A DNA stretch of 35,937 nt from Alphaproteobacteria bacterium (GCA_026400645.1 JAPLOP010000013.1:1-35937), one strand, 5' to 3'; counted from the first letter of the stretch, positions 7,499-16,817 are shown. Numbers and translations: made by a program. Notes: generated from the letters alone by a model not told the origin.

Positions 7499-8379
7499 AA
7501 TCATCCTATCACGATCTAAGCCAACGGTACCGAAGCCACCAATCTGCCCAACACCTTCAAACCGCTGATGAAATAACCGCTTATGTTCATGCGCGTATGC
7601 CCGCCACCTATGCGGCGATTGGTGCGTGTTTGGAAAAACTGCCGGTTGAATTTTATCCAGAATCTTTATTGGACATTGGTGCCGGCCCTGGAACGGCAAC
7701 AGTGGCGGCATTGGATCGGTGGCCGAATCTTAAAGGTGCCACATTGATTGAAAATCACCCCGGAATGATCGCCGCTGGACAGCGTATTTTTGATGAACGC
7801 GGTTCGGCCGGGATTCACTATGAAAATCAGAATTTGGCGACCGTGTCGTTTAAAAGTCCCGCCAACATTAGCATTCTTGGGTATGTTTTGGGCGAATTAA
7901 AAGATGCAGAACGTCTGTCGGTTGTCAAAAAGGTTTGGGATTCGACGCTGGGTTATTGTCTAATTGTGACACCAGGGACACCCCACGATTTTGATTATCT
8001 GATGAAAGTTCGGCGTTATTTGATTGAATTGGGCGGACATGCCGCTGCCCCCTGCCCCCATTCTAATCAATGCCCCCTGGCTGGGACGACGGATTGGTGC
8101 CATTTCTCGGTCAGATTACAGCGGGATAAATTGCATCGGCAAACCAAACAAGGTCACCTGGGTTACGAAGATGAAAAATTTTCCTATCTGATTTTTAGCA
8201 AGCAAAAAACAGCGTCTTGCACGACGCGGGTTATCAAAAAACCCATCCAAAACCCCGGCCATACAATCCTTGATTTGTGTGCGGTTGATGGGTTGCGGCG
8301 TGTAACGGTCAGCAAAAAAGATAAAATACTATATAAAGGCATGCGAAAAACTGAATGGGGTGACGGTTTTTCTATATAA
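7489..8379 (+). CDS. Rsm22-family small-subunit ribosomal methyltransferase-like protein
   Basis: The 296-aa product has a SAM-binding motif LLDIGAGPGTATVAALDRWP and LGYVLGEL after it. The Cys-rich stretch is CPHSNQCP then DWCHF, with the later segment RDKLHRQTKQGHLGYEDEKF. This layout defines the Rsm22/METTL17 family, in which the cysteines are proposed to hold an Fe-S cluster. The mitochondrial relatives act in small-subunit assembly and rRNA modification; the bacterial substrate is not settled. It begins inside the last codons of znuB at ATG 7489, with GGAAAAAAG just upstream, so it is expressed with the zinc transporter genes. Confidence 0.87.
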   Translation: MSLKSSYHDLSQRYRSHQSAQHLQTADEITAYVHARMPATYAAIGACLEKLPVEFYPESLLDIGAGPGTATVAALDRWPNLKGATLIENHPGMIAAGQRIFDERGSAGIHYENQNLATVSFKSPANISILGYVLGELKDAERLSVVKKVWDSTLGYCLIVTPGTPHDFDYLMKVRRYLIELGGHAAAPCPHSNQCPLAGTTDWCHFSVRLQRDKLHRQTKQGHLGYEDEKFSYLIFSKQKTASCTTRVIKKPIQNPGHTILDLCAVDGLRRVTVSKKDKILYKGMRKTEWGDGFSI

Positions 8380-8457
8380 TGGCGGGAATTAATGGTATAT
8401 TTCATAGTCATATTTGGTATAAATTGCGTTGATCCGAAATTAGAATGGTAATAGCCT

Positions 8458-9807
8458 ATGTTTGTTAAAGCTTTATTGGTGTCGACCTTGATATACATCG
8501 GGTTTTCCGATTTTATAAGCCCCGCCCACGCCCGTGCCGAAATTCAGGAAGGGCAGTTTATTGGGGATGACGAAACTGAAAAAGCCCTGGTTGGTTGGTT
8601 GGATGAAATTTTCAAAGTGGCTGGACTTTCCATAAAACCCCAGATTTATATCTTGGCCAGTCATGAAGTTAACGCAGGAGCTACCTATGGCGGGCAAATC
8701 GTTGTCTATACGGGGTTTCTTTTGAAATGCCAAACCGTTGGACAGTTATTGGGCGTTTTGGCGCACGAAGTCGGCCACATTGCTGGATCCCATATGGCAA
8801 AGCAGGATGCCGCCCAACAACAAGCCATGGTCCCGGCAATTTTAGCAACGCTAATCGGGGGGGCGGCTGCTATTGCATCCGGAAATCCAGCCTCACTGCT
8901 GGCGGGGGCAACGGGCGGAATGTCCATATTCGAGCGGGGACTTCTTAAACATTCACAATCCCAAGAAGACAGCGCAGACAGTGCTGCCCTAAAATACCTA
9001 GAGCTACTTCATTGGCCGTCAGACGGATTATTTGAATTCCTAAGTGCACTGAATCACCAATACAATGGTCAGATTGATCCTTATACGTCAACCCATCCAT
9101 TAACCCCGGATCGTATGGAAAAGGTTCATCTGTACCCAAAAAAATCAAAATCAGAGATTCCTGCCGAGTATGAAAAACGGTTCCAACGGATTCGGGCAAA
9201 AATGGCCGGATTCATGAACCCCTTGCAGAAAATATTACAAGACTATCCACAAAGCGATACATCCATCCCGGCCCTGTATGCGCGTTCTATCGCGTTTTAT
9301 CGGTCGGGAGATACAAAAAAAGCGCTCAAGATCATCGACACAGAGCTGTTAACCAAATCATCGGGAGATCCTTATTTTTTGGAACTCAAAGGGCAAATGC
9401 TTTTCGAGACAGGAAATTTAAAGGGAGCCGTCGATGCCTACAAAGAAGCCAGAAAACAAAATCCAAATGGCATTGGGCTTAATCTTCTATTCGGGCATGC
9501 CCTGCTAGAGCTTGCCGTTAGTAATGCTGCACAAAATAACAAAACCACCCTGCAGGAAGCAGTTCAGACATTAACCCTGGTCACGGAAAAATGTCCCCAA
9601 AGTGTTTTTGCGTGGCATTTGTTAGCGGGGGCCTATGGAAAGATGGAAAATCACGCGGATGCTGCCGGTTGCTTAGCAGAGGAGGCGTGGCTAACCGGTA
9701 ATATCCCCTTCGCCAAAGCACAAGCAACAAAGGCGGCCCAAAGCCAGAATGCGACGTTTGCCCGACGGGCACGTGACATCCTAAAACAAATCGAACAAAT
9801 GGGATAA
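8458..9807 (+). CDS. Periplasmic M48 metalloprotease with TPR repeats (BepA/YfgC-like)
   Basis: The 449-aa product has an N-terminal signal sequence ending near SPAHARA. The M48 domain has zinc motif HEVGH at residues 103-107 and the third-ligand motif EDSAD with Glu at about 170, separated by a Gly/Ala-rich loop. The C-terminal half (about 260-449) is helical with TPR-type spacing (YARSIAFYRSGDTKKALKII; YKEARKQNPNGIGLNLLFG). BepA-type proteases work at the outer membrane in folding or clearing BAM and LPS-transport substrates; that role is by family. It follows the Rsm22 gene by 78 bp and probably has its own start signals. Confidence 0.9.
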   Translation: MFVKALLVSTLIYIGFSDFISPAHARAEIQEGQFIGDDETEKALVGWLDEIFKVAGLSIKPQIYILASHEVNAGATYGGQIVVYTGFLLKCQTVGQLLGVLAHEVGHIAGSHMAKQDAAQQQAMVPAILATLIGGAAAIASGNPASLLAGATGGMSIFERGLLKHSQSQEDSADSAALKYLELLHWPSDGLFEFLSALNHQYNGQIDPYTSTHPLTPDRMEKVHLYPKKSKSEIPAEYEKRFQRIRAKMAGFMNPLQKILQDYPQSDTSIPALYARSIAFYRSGDTKKALKIIDTELLTKSSGDPYFLELKGQMLFETGNLKGAVDAYKEARKQNPNGIGLNLLFGHALLELAVSNAAQNNKTTLQEAVQTLTLVTEKCPQSVFAWHLLAGAYGKMENHADAAGCLAEEAWLTGNIPFAKAQATKAAQSQNATFARRARDILKQIEQMG

Positions 9808-9853
9808 GGCACCAAAAATAAAATAGTCTAAATTTATATTTTGTTAGTATTTG

Positions 9854-10447
9854 ATGTCTATATTATATGTCAACAAATACTATATGGAGTATATTCCCGT
9901 GACCATTTTTGTATCAATACTTGGTTTGATTTTTCTGTTGGACAGCGCAGCACATGCCACAGAGAAACGGGATCACCCTCCCATTCTAAAATCACCCCTG
10001 TCCCTCAGGCGATCGTCCACGATTGCAAATCTACATGTCACCTTTGGAACCGGCGGGAACCTAGAACAAGAGATTCCCTACATCAGAACCTCTAGCAAGG
10101 ATTCACTGCTTAGCCAACAAGCATTACCCTCCATGCTTAAAGATATTATGCTTGTTTATGGAATTGATCCAAACTGTCGCACCATCGAGGATGGGATCTA
10201 TTCCCGGTATGCAATGATCTTAGGGTATGGCAATAAAAGCGATAAAAACAGCGACTATACCAAGTTGTGCGAAGAAATTGCTTTCCGGATGCCTGATCCC
10301 GAATATTATGATTACAAAATTGGATTCTATGCGGAGGCTGCCCATTATTATGAGTGCATAGGGGATCAAGAAGGCGTCAAAAGGGTACGAGATGCCAGCT
10401 CTAGTTTGTTTGAAAAAATACACGCAACCTCGCCCATGAAGGACTGA
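9854..10447 (+). CDS. Small exported protein of unknown function
   Basis: The 197-aa product has a signal peptide ending DSAAHA, then about 160 polar residues. I recognise no domain. The C-terminal part is rich in Tyr and acidic residues (MPDPEYYDYKIGFYAEAAHY) and could form a TPR-like helix pair. Start choices are ATG 9854, giving Lys before the hydrophobic core, or ATG 9884; neither has a clear ribosome site. It lies 46 bp after the M48 protease on the same strand and could be co-transcribed. The product is probably periplasmic; the function is unknown. Confidence 0.6.
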   Translation: MSILYVNKYYMEYIPVTIFVSILGLIFLLDSAAHATEKRDHPPILKSPLSLRRSSTIANLHVTFGTGGNLEQEIPYIRTSSKDSLLSQQALPSMLKDIMLVYGIDPNCRTIEDGIYSRYAMILGYGNKSDKNSDYTKLCEEIAFRMPDPEYYDYKIGFYAEAAHYYECIGDQEGVKRVRDASSSLFEKIHATSPMKD

Positions 10448-10475
10448 TCGGTAATTCGTAAAAATAGTGTAACCC

Positions 10476-11708
10476 TCAAGAAATACCCATGGCTTTTCGC
10501 ATAAAGTATTTTTTGAGAGGTGGGCAATTATTAACCGCAGCAAAACCAGCGTTACGAACAAAATGAAGAACACGTGAATTGTTGCTGAATAGTCTGTTAA
10601 TGCCATCTGTGGACCATAACCCCAGGCGATGATCCTGTTTTCGAGCCTGTTTATAGTGCGCAAGGATGGTGGCTGAACCCAAATCCAGGCCGATTGATTT
10701 TGCGTTACTGACAATATCGGCCAAGGTGTCAGCATCGCGCCACCCAAGATTCACCCCTTGCCCGGCGATTGGGTGCACACCATGCGCCGAATCCCCAACA
10801 AGGGCCAGCCGATGATCAACGATGCTGTCGACGGTCAATGCCGAAAGCGGATATGTCCAACGCCGGCTTGAGATTTTTATATCCCCATAAAAGGGAAACT
10901 GTTTTTGCAGGTCAGCCGACAATTGATCATCGGAATCTTTGTACCAATCATATCCTTTGGTTTTTGCCCAAACAATCCCGGATCGTGCATTCCCCGTTTT
11001 TGGACAGGGATTCATTGGTAACACGGCCAGGGGCCCCTCGGGCAAAAAAACCTCCCAGGCTGTTCCATCGTGCGGTTTTTCATGGGTAATGTGAATAACC
11101 AGCGCCGTTTGTTTATAATCCCATGTTTTCGCCGTAATCGATGATTCGGCCCTGGTGGCAGAGGATCGTCCATCCGCACCAACCAATAACGCGCTTTCAA
11201 TGATTTGGCCGCACCCCGTTTCAACAATCACATGACCGGATAATCGTTTAGCAGATTTAATGGGGGCCGGGGCAATCCAGGTTAGACATGAATCCCCTGC
11301 ATTTTCTTGGTTTGACCTTCCTTGGCTTGATATTTCTTGGTTTACTTTTTCCTGAATCGCCAACCGAATTGCCGAATTTTCCACAATGTATCCCATTGGG
11401 TTGGGCCCTATGTCGGCATGATTATAATCAACCGTCCAGGGTGACCCCCCTTCAAAAACGCGGATATCCCAAATTGGTTCTGCATATGGCGCCATTGCAT
11501 CCCAAATGCCAATTTTTTCGAAAATTTGTTGAGACCCATAACCAACCGATGTTGTTCGTCCATCAAGGTTTGGATCAATCTGGGTCATCGGGGGATCACG
11601 ATCAATCACAACTGTCCGGACACCCTTTTGACACAGCGCAAGCGCCAAAACTCCCCCTGCCAATCCACCACCAATAATGGTTACATCTGCTTTTATTGGG
11701 GTCACCAT
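10476..11708 (-). CDS. UbiH/UbiF/COQ6-family FAD-dependent hydroxylase
   Basis: The 410-aa flavoprotein monooxygenase has the dinucleotide motif VTIIGGGLAGGVLALAL at the N-terminus. It has the mid-protein motif LLVGADGRSSATR and the second FAD motif LVGDSAHGVHPIAGQGVNLG. This combination is typical of ubiquinone-ring hydroxylases that use FAD, NADPH and oxygen at the inner membrane; which ring position cannot be told from sequence. Around residues 127-140 there is a low-complexity Asn/Gln/Ser insertion (NQEISSQGRSNQENAG), encoded by a short CTTGG-containing direct repeat at about 11299-11345 that seems recently expanded. The start is the first ATG. Confidence 0.9.
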   Translation of the reverse strand: MVTPIKADVTIIGGGLAGGVLALALCQKGVRTVVIDRDPPMTQIDPNLDGRTTSVGYGSQQIFEKIGIWDAMAPYAEPIWDIRVFEGGSPWTVDYNHADIGPNPMGYIVENSAIRLAIQEKVNQEISSQGRSNQENAGDSCLTWIAPAPIKSAKRLSGHVIVETGCGQIIESALLVGADGRSSATRAESSITAKTWDYKQTALVIHITHEKPHDGTAWEVFLPEGPLAVLPMNPCPKTGNARSGIVWAKTKGYDWYKDSDDQLSADLQKQFPFYGDIKISSRRWTYPLSALTVDSIVDHRLALVGDSAHGVHPIAGQGVNLGWRDADTLADIVSNAKSIGLDLGSATILAHYKQARKQDHRLGLWSTDGINRLFSNNSRVLHFVRNAGFAAVNNCPPLKKYFMRKAMGIS

Positions 11709-12041
11709 AAAAAATCCTTTTCTTTATTGGGCGGAATTCAATTACAACAGCGCCATTGTGCCATCATTGCATCAGAATGTCACAATAAACAATGATCTGG
11801 GGCTGCCCCTAAAGATAAAGTTGCGCATTTTATGGGGAAATTCTGAGTATTTTGTTGGCATTCAGCGACCAAAACCTTCAACATGGCGCAATCACTGAGT
11901 TTGTGGTTTGTTGCGCACACTCATTCCCGATCATTTTTCACACTTGTCACCCCCCGCAAAAGCGGGGATGACTGATGGTGCGCCGAGAGACGATAGGGAT
12001 AACTACGCCTAATTGGATTCAGAAGAGAAAATTACCCAACC
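11709..12041. other. Intergenic region, no gene seen
   Basis: This 333-bp gap lies between the start of the UbiH-family gene and the end of the 556-aa exported-protein gene. Small open frames here have no start signals or protein-like composition. The one recognisable element is the hairpin at 11946-11972. A promoter for the UbiH-family gene should lie near its left side. Confidence 0.5.
11946..11972. repeat. GC-rich hairpin repeat
   Basis: GTCACCCCCCGC-AAAA-GCGGGGATGAC is a near-perfect inverted repeat. It is the common bacterial GTCATCCCCGC-type small palindrome and probably forms a stem-loop. With no T-run after it, termination is unproven. Confidence 0.6.
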
Positions 12042-13712
12042 TTAATACGGTTGAGCATATCTCAAATTTAAATGTTTTTTATAATACTTCAGAAATACTC
12101 CCGAGTTTTGAAACATTTGGTTTGTGCTGTATATGTTGTGATAATGGGACTGGTCCATTACACCTTGTGGTGCAGCCTTAAGAATATGACGGTTGAGGTT
12201 GAGATAGAGACTGTTTGCTTCATGCCATTGATCGGGATAAAGTTGTCTTGGCGGATGAGCCAAGAATGATTGTCCATTAAATTTCATTGCCGCATTCCCT
12301 TCGTCTAATGTCAGAGACCTGCCATGACAATCTAGGATAGGTTGTTTATACTGGTCAAAAATTGGCTTAAAAGTCCATTCAAGAGTATATTCACAAACAG
12401 AATGGGGAAAACCTGCTTTATCGTAAATTAACTTTAATTTGATGCGTATCAAAATGTTTGGTTCATCTGGATGAGACCAATTATGTTGCCAGCAGTCAGC
12501 TTGCCAGTCGTCGGACTGAAGAAAACCAATGTACCCTGCTTTCACCAAACTCCAAGCCATATTATCTTTTGTTTTTGACCCATCATATTTTTTAAAAGAT
12601 TGCAATTGATGATAACGATTTGATAATTTATCGAGGGTGAGTTTTGCATTTTTGCTATCGATATCATATGGAGCCAACAACCCTATATTCTTTAAGATCG
12701 ACAGTTCATTATACCAAAAAGCAAGGCGCATTTCTAGGTTTGGCTGCATCTTAACAATAGCTTTTGAAAATTCATGTGCAGCGTTGATGTCCGGACCAAA
12801 GCGCTCATCAATAAATTCATTGGATACATTACTTAATGCAGCAAAAGATACTCTTGTTTTTTCTACTTGTTCCAAAAAAAGATGTATATTTGGAATATGA
12901 ATGCCATTTTCAACAGCGTGAAAAAGCCGATGCCACATAGCCAGGTGCGCAGCTGCAGATGTTTTACATATCTCAATAAGGCTGTGGCTGGCGTATTCAG
13001 ATTTATTTGCAAGTTGCGTTGTTTGTTGAAAGATTTGATCAGCTGCATCAAGCTGATCTCGACTGATTAAAAATTGGTGAGCGTGATGGGCTTTTTGATC
13101 GATCAATTCAGGTACATCAAGAGCACTGCTTGCTAAAGGATAATAAGCAAACAGTGTGTTCTCTAGCTGCTCTATAGCATCCCGCTTAGACTGCGCGCGT
13201 CTCAATTCTTCCTGATCATCTTGCCAACGTTTTTTCCGAGCGTCAAAACTAAAAAAAACTTCGAATTTTTCTTCAGACTTAATCCATACTTGAATTTCTT
13301 TTTTTGTCAACTCCCTGGGTCCGTTTTGATCGGGAATAGTTCGATGTTCATCATATATTTGCTGCTCACGATCTTCTCGCTGTTTAATATAATCTACCCA
13401 TCGCTGTAAATACACAGGATCCTCTTGTGTGTATTGTTGTACATATGATGGATCTTCGGCGAGTTTTTCCTGTTCTTCATCTACTGCCTCTTGTACCCTG
13501 AGATACTGATCCACTCCTACTTGGTCGTTTTTTGCTTTTTCTTCTGTCTCTTGAATGAAATTTGGATCTAATGTTAATACTTTTGCCTGTTGTGCTGGTT
13601 GTTCTTTTTCCTTTTGCTCTAATTGTTCATCTGACTCATGCGCTGCATAAGTTTGCTGCGACAAGACACAGGCAATACTAAAGAATGAAAATAGTTTTTG
13701 ATATCTGGACAT
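12042..13712 (-). CDS. Large exported protein of unknown function, acidic N-terminal region
   Basis: The 556-aa product has a signal peptide (MSRYQKLFSFFSIACVLSQQTYA). Residues about 25-170 are dominated by Glu, Gln, Asp and Lys and look coiled-coil or disordered (EEQEKLAEDPSYVQQYTQ; YIKQREDREQQIYDEH). The remainder is helical with scattered Trp and His; no catalytic motif or known fold is evident. The coding sequence is visibly more AT-rich than the flanking ubiH-type and ftsK genes, which suggests different origin or relaxed selection. It is monocistronic between two + strand regions. An effector or surface role is possible but unsupported beyond export, composition and context. Confidence 0.75.
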   Translation of the reverse strand: MSRYQKLFSFFSIACVLSQQTYAAHESDEQLEQKEKEQPAQQAKVLTLDPNFIQETEEKAKNDQVGVDQYLRVQEAVDEEQEKLAEDPSYVQQYTQEDPVYLQRWVDYIKQREDREQQIYDEHRTIPDQNGPRELTKKEIQVWIKSEEKFEVFFSFDARKKRWQDDQEELRRAQSKRDAIEQLENTLFAYYPLASSALDVPELIDQKAHHAHQFLISRDQLDAADQIFQQTTQLANKSEYASHSLIEICKTSAAAHLAMWHRLFHAVENGIHIPNIHLFLEQVEKTRVSFAALSNVSNEFIDERFGPDINAAHEFSKAIVKMQPNLEMRLAFWYNELSILKNIGLLAPYDIDSKNAKLTLDKLSNRYHQLQSFKKYDGSKTKDNMAWSLVKAGYIGFLQSDDWQADCWQHNWSHPDEPNILIRIKLKLIYDKAGFPHSVCEYTLEWTFKPIFDQYKQPILDCHGRSLTLDEGNAAMKFNGQSFLAHPPRQLYPDQWHEANSLYLNLNRHILKAAPQGVMDQSHYHNIYSTNQMFQNSGVFLKYYKKHLNLRYAQPY

Positions 13713-13905
13713 GATTGCACCTATGTATTCATTTTAATTTTTGTTAGTTTCCGTACGAAAAAGAGTTTGAAGCTAATCCTTTTTGTTCTGTATGTCAATA
13801 GCAAAAATATAAATAAACAATGATAGCCTCATGGATTTTTTCGACATGCTGGACTCTTCCAAAAATCGAGCAAGTAGTATAGAGTGGGCATTTACTAGGA
13901 GAATG

Positions 13906-16326
13906 ATGCTCGTGCTACAATCTGACCGTTTGATGACAACTCGTTTACTGCCTCCTGGTCTTAAGAATCTTTTGAAAAAGAGCCTAAGCCAAATCATTGG
14001 CCTTGTCTTAATTGTGTCGGTTATTTTGTGTGTCTTGGCGGTGGTTGGATATGCGCCCTCTGACCCATCCCTTAACACGGCAACATCGGCCATAACCCAG
14101 AATTGGCTGGGCGCAATCGGCGCCATAACGGCGGATCTTTTTTTGCAGATCTTTGGTCTGTCGAGCTTTCTTTTATTTCTAATTGTGGGCATGTGGGGCA
14201 TTCAGCTATCACAATACCAAGGGACCTCCCTGGGGTTTTCGCGAATTCTGGGTGCAGTATTGGCGACTGTGCTGCTGGGGACTTTTTTAATGATCCTGCC
14301 CCTGTCCCAAAATTCAAATCATTTTATACAAATGGCATTAGTCAAAATGACCCCAGGAGCCAGTCAGCTACCCTGCATGGGGGGTGTTTTTGGGTACCTT
14401 TTGCTGTCGGTGGGGCAACGATTTTTGACCCATTTTCATGCATTAGCTTTGATTAAGCCACTGGCTTTTGTTTTATTTTCTTTATCCATGTTGATGTCTT
14501 TGTATGCCACAGGACTATCGATTCGTCAAATTACGTATGGCGGCATTTGCGTTTATAAAGGGTTTGGATGGTTGCTGGCTTTTATGGGCCGGATATTTTC
14601 CAGGGGATATTCCCTGTCGCATCGGCATGAAAATCCCTTGGAAAAACAGTCCCCATCCCTATCGTCCCTTATGAAGGATGCCGCCCCCACATCAAGCCCC
14701 TTGTCAAATTCGGAGATGTTTACGAATGCTGATCAAGAGGACGAGGAGGATGAAAAGACGCCGCCAGAAATAAAGGTTCATAAAAAGCATGAAAAGAAAG
14801 ATCGATTTACAACAGAAATAATTAATTCAGTCCTGCTAGAGGGTGGATATCATTTGCCCCCGGTAGAGCTATTGGATCAAGCCTCTCAAAAAGTGGTTAA
14901 AGTCGTTAGCCAGGAAGCATTAGAAGAATTTGCCAAGCAACTGGAAATAGTATTAGAGGAGTTCGGTGTTCGTGGCGAAATTGTTAACATCCGGCCAGGG
15001 CCCGTGGTCACCATGTACGAATTAAAGCCTGCCGCCGGTATTAAAACATCCCGTGTCATTGGATTGGCGGATGATATTGCCCGATCGATGAGCGCACTAT
15101 CGGCCCGTATTGCGGTGATCCCGGGGCAAAATGTTATCGGCATTGAATTACCAAATCCATCGCGGCAAACTGTTTATTTAAAGGAATTGTTAACAACGTC
15201 CGATTATCAGGCATCAAAAGCCAATCTTCCGCTGATTCTGGGCAAGGACATTGGTGGTCAGCCCATCATTATTGATTTGGCCAAAACCCCCCATTTGTTG
15301 GTTGCCGGTACAACGGGATCGGGCAAATCTGTTTCTATTAACACGATGATTTTGTCCCTGTTATTCAAGCTATCCCCCGAACAGTGTAAGTTCATCATGA
15401 TTGACCCAAAAATGCTGGAATTGTCCGTTTACGATGAAATTCCACATTTGCTGTCGCCGGTTGTAACCGACCCAAAGAAGGCCGTTGTGGCCCTTAAATG
15501 GGCAGTCCGCGAAATGGAAAATCGGTATCGGGCTATGGCCAAATTAGGGGTGCGTAACATTGATGGGTTTAATGCCCGCCTGGAGGAGGCAAAAGGCAAC
15601 GGGGAGATTTTGGTGCGTCGTGTGCAAACAGGATTTGACCCCGATTCCGGAAAACCCATTTTCGAAAACCAAACGTTTGATTTTACCCCGCTGCCCTATA
15701 TCGTTGTGGTTGTCGATGAGATGGCTGATTTGATGTTGGTTGCCGGAAAGGAGATCGAGGGGACTGTTCAGCGGCTGGCCCAGATGGCACGTGCTGCCGG
15801 CATCCATTTGATTATGGCAACGCAACGACCATCCGTTGATGTGATCACTGGTACAATTAAAGCAAACTTCCCCACAAGAATTAGCTTTCAAGTCACATCA
15901 AAAATCGACAGCCGCACCATTTTGGGGGAACAAGGCGCCGAACAATTACTGGGGCAAGGGGATATGCTGTATATGGCCGGTGGCGGACGCATCACGCGTG
16001 TTCATGGGCCGTATATTCGGGATGACGAAGTGGAGCGGATCGTGAAATTCCTAAAGGCCCAAGGTGAACCCAGTTATGTTGATGGCGTGACAGAGGATGA
16101 TGAACAGGGTGATTCCGGGGGCGATCCTGTTGCGGACAAAGGCGGGGATGATTTATATCGCCAAGCCATTGATTTGATAACGCGCGAAGGGAAAGTATCC
16201 ACCAGTTTCATCCAGCGTCATTTACAGATTGGGTACAATCGCGCAGCACGTATTGTGGACCAAATGGAAAAGGAAGGCGTTGTAAGCGCAGCCAACCATG
16301 TGGGGAAGAGAGAGATTTTAAGGTAA
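13906..16326 (+). CDS. ftsK: DNA translocase FtsK
   Basis: The product is about 806 aa. The N-terminal domain has four membrane segments (about residues 20-210); an acidic linker with EDEEDEKTPPE follows, then the RecA-like motor. Walker A is AGTTGSGKSVS (Lys near 474) and Walker B is IVVVVDEMADLMLVAG. A C-terminal winged-helix gamma domain (DLYRQAIDLITREGKVSTS to NHVGKREIL) reads polar KOPS-type sites. FtsK couples septum formation to chromosome-dimer resolution. The linker is short, giving a compact FtsK. Start: ATG 13906 with AGGAG just upstream; the frame is open to ATG 13831, but homology begins at about 13933, so the first residues are uncertain. Confidence 0.95.
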   Translation: MLVLQSDRLMTTRLLPPGLKNLLKKSLSQIIGLVLIVSVILCVLAVVGYAPSDPSLNTATSAITQNWLGAIGAITADLFLQIFGLSSFLLFLIVGMWGIQLSQYQGTSLGFSRILGAVLATVLLGTFLMILPLSQNSNHFIQMALVKMTPGASQLPCMGGVFGYLLLSVGQRFLTHFHALALIKPLAFVLFSLSMLMSLYATGLSIRQITYGGICVYKGFGWLLAFMGRIFSRGYSLSHRHENPLEKQSPSLSSLMKDAAPTSSPLSNSEMFTNADQEDEEDEKTPPEIKVHKKHEKKDRFTTEIINSVLLEGGYHLPPVELLDQASQKVVKVVSQEALEEFAKQLEIVLEEFGVRGEIVNIRPGPVVTMYELKPAAGIKTSRVIGLADDIARSMSALSARIAVIPGQNVIGIELPNPSRQTVYLKELLTTSDYQASKANLPLILGKDIGGQPIIIDLAKTPHLLVAGTTGSGKSVSINTMILSLLFKLSPEQCKFIMIDPKMLELSVYDEIPHLLSPVVTDPKKAVVALKWAVREMENRYRAMAKLGVRNIDGFNARLEEAKGNGEILVRRVQTGFDPDSGKPIFENQTFDFTPLPYIVVVVDEMADLMLVAGKEIEGTVQRLAQMARAAGIHLIMATQRPSVDVITGTIKANFPTRISFQVTSKIDSRTILGEQGAEQLLGQGDMLYMAGGGRITRVHGPYIRDDEVERIVKFLKAQGEPSYVDGVTEDDEQGDSGGDPVADKGGDDLYRQAIDLITREGKVSTSFIQRHLQIGYNRAARIVDQMEKEGVVSAANHVGKREILR

Positions 16327-16386
16327 GGCTGAGTTCGATGTAACTCCCTCCCCGCCAAAAGTCTTATCAAGACTGGCGTTTTAAGA

Positions 16387-16464
16387 CCTGGATGGCCACA
16401 CTCTCTTCGTTCGTTCGCCATGACGTCATGGCGAGGAGGGCGAAGCCCGATGGGACCATCCAGG
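16387..16464. repeat. Dispersed palindromic repeat family A, copy 2
   Basis: It runs from CCTGGATGG to CCATCCAGG with the perfect 18-bp palindrome CGCCATGACGTCATGGCG at 16416-16433. Its right flank (GCCTGAACGATTGATT) is shared, inverted, with the copy at 30214-30292, so the true unit may extend beyond the hairpin. It sits between the convergent ftsK and small exported-protein genes, where the hairpin could act as a bidirectional terminator. Confidence 0.85.
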
Positions 16465-16478
16465 GCCTGAACGATTGA

Positions 16479-16745
16479 TTAATTATTTTGCGGAGGAATC
16501 CCTGCACCATTGTAACCGGTACCCTGTTTTGCAGGGAGCGGTGGTGCTTTTTTCTTTAACAGAGGTACCTGATCTACGACTAGCGGCACAGGATCAGCGA
16601 CAACTACAGCCGGGACTTTATTTTCTGCTGGCATAACAGGTTGTTGTGCTGGAACTTGGTTATCTTTCGGTATGCTTGCTTCAGCCATGGATACCATACC
16701 CAACATAGCTAAGCTTGCTGAAATTAACAATGCTTTCTTGATCAT
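16479..16745 (-). CDS. Small Pro/Val-rich exported protein
   Basis: The 88-aa product has a signal peptide (MIKKALLISASLAMLGMVSM, cleavage near AEA-S). The mature part of about 65 residues is dominated by Pro, Val, Ala and Gln (DNQVPAQQPVMPAENKVPA), without Cys. GGAG lies upstream of the ATG at a good distance, which supports real expression. No family is recognised. The low-complexity mature chain resembles a periplasmic linker-type or cell-surface peptide; its function is unknown. Confidence 0.7.
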   Translation of the reverse strand: MIKKALLISASLAMLGMVSMAEASIPKDNQVPAQQPVMPAENKVPAVVVADPVPLVVDQVPLLKKKAPPLPAKQGTGYNGAGIPPQNN

Positions 16746-16817
16746 CTTTAATTCTCCTGGTTTATTAACTACTCTTACAATACTTAGAATACAAGAACAA
16801 AGTTAACAAATGGTAAA

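Noticed and set aside
13773-14201. 142-codon - strand frame opposite the ftsK N-terminus
   Set aside because: It is antisense to a well-conserved ftsK coding region and resembles no protein.
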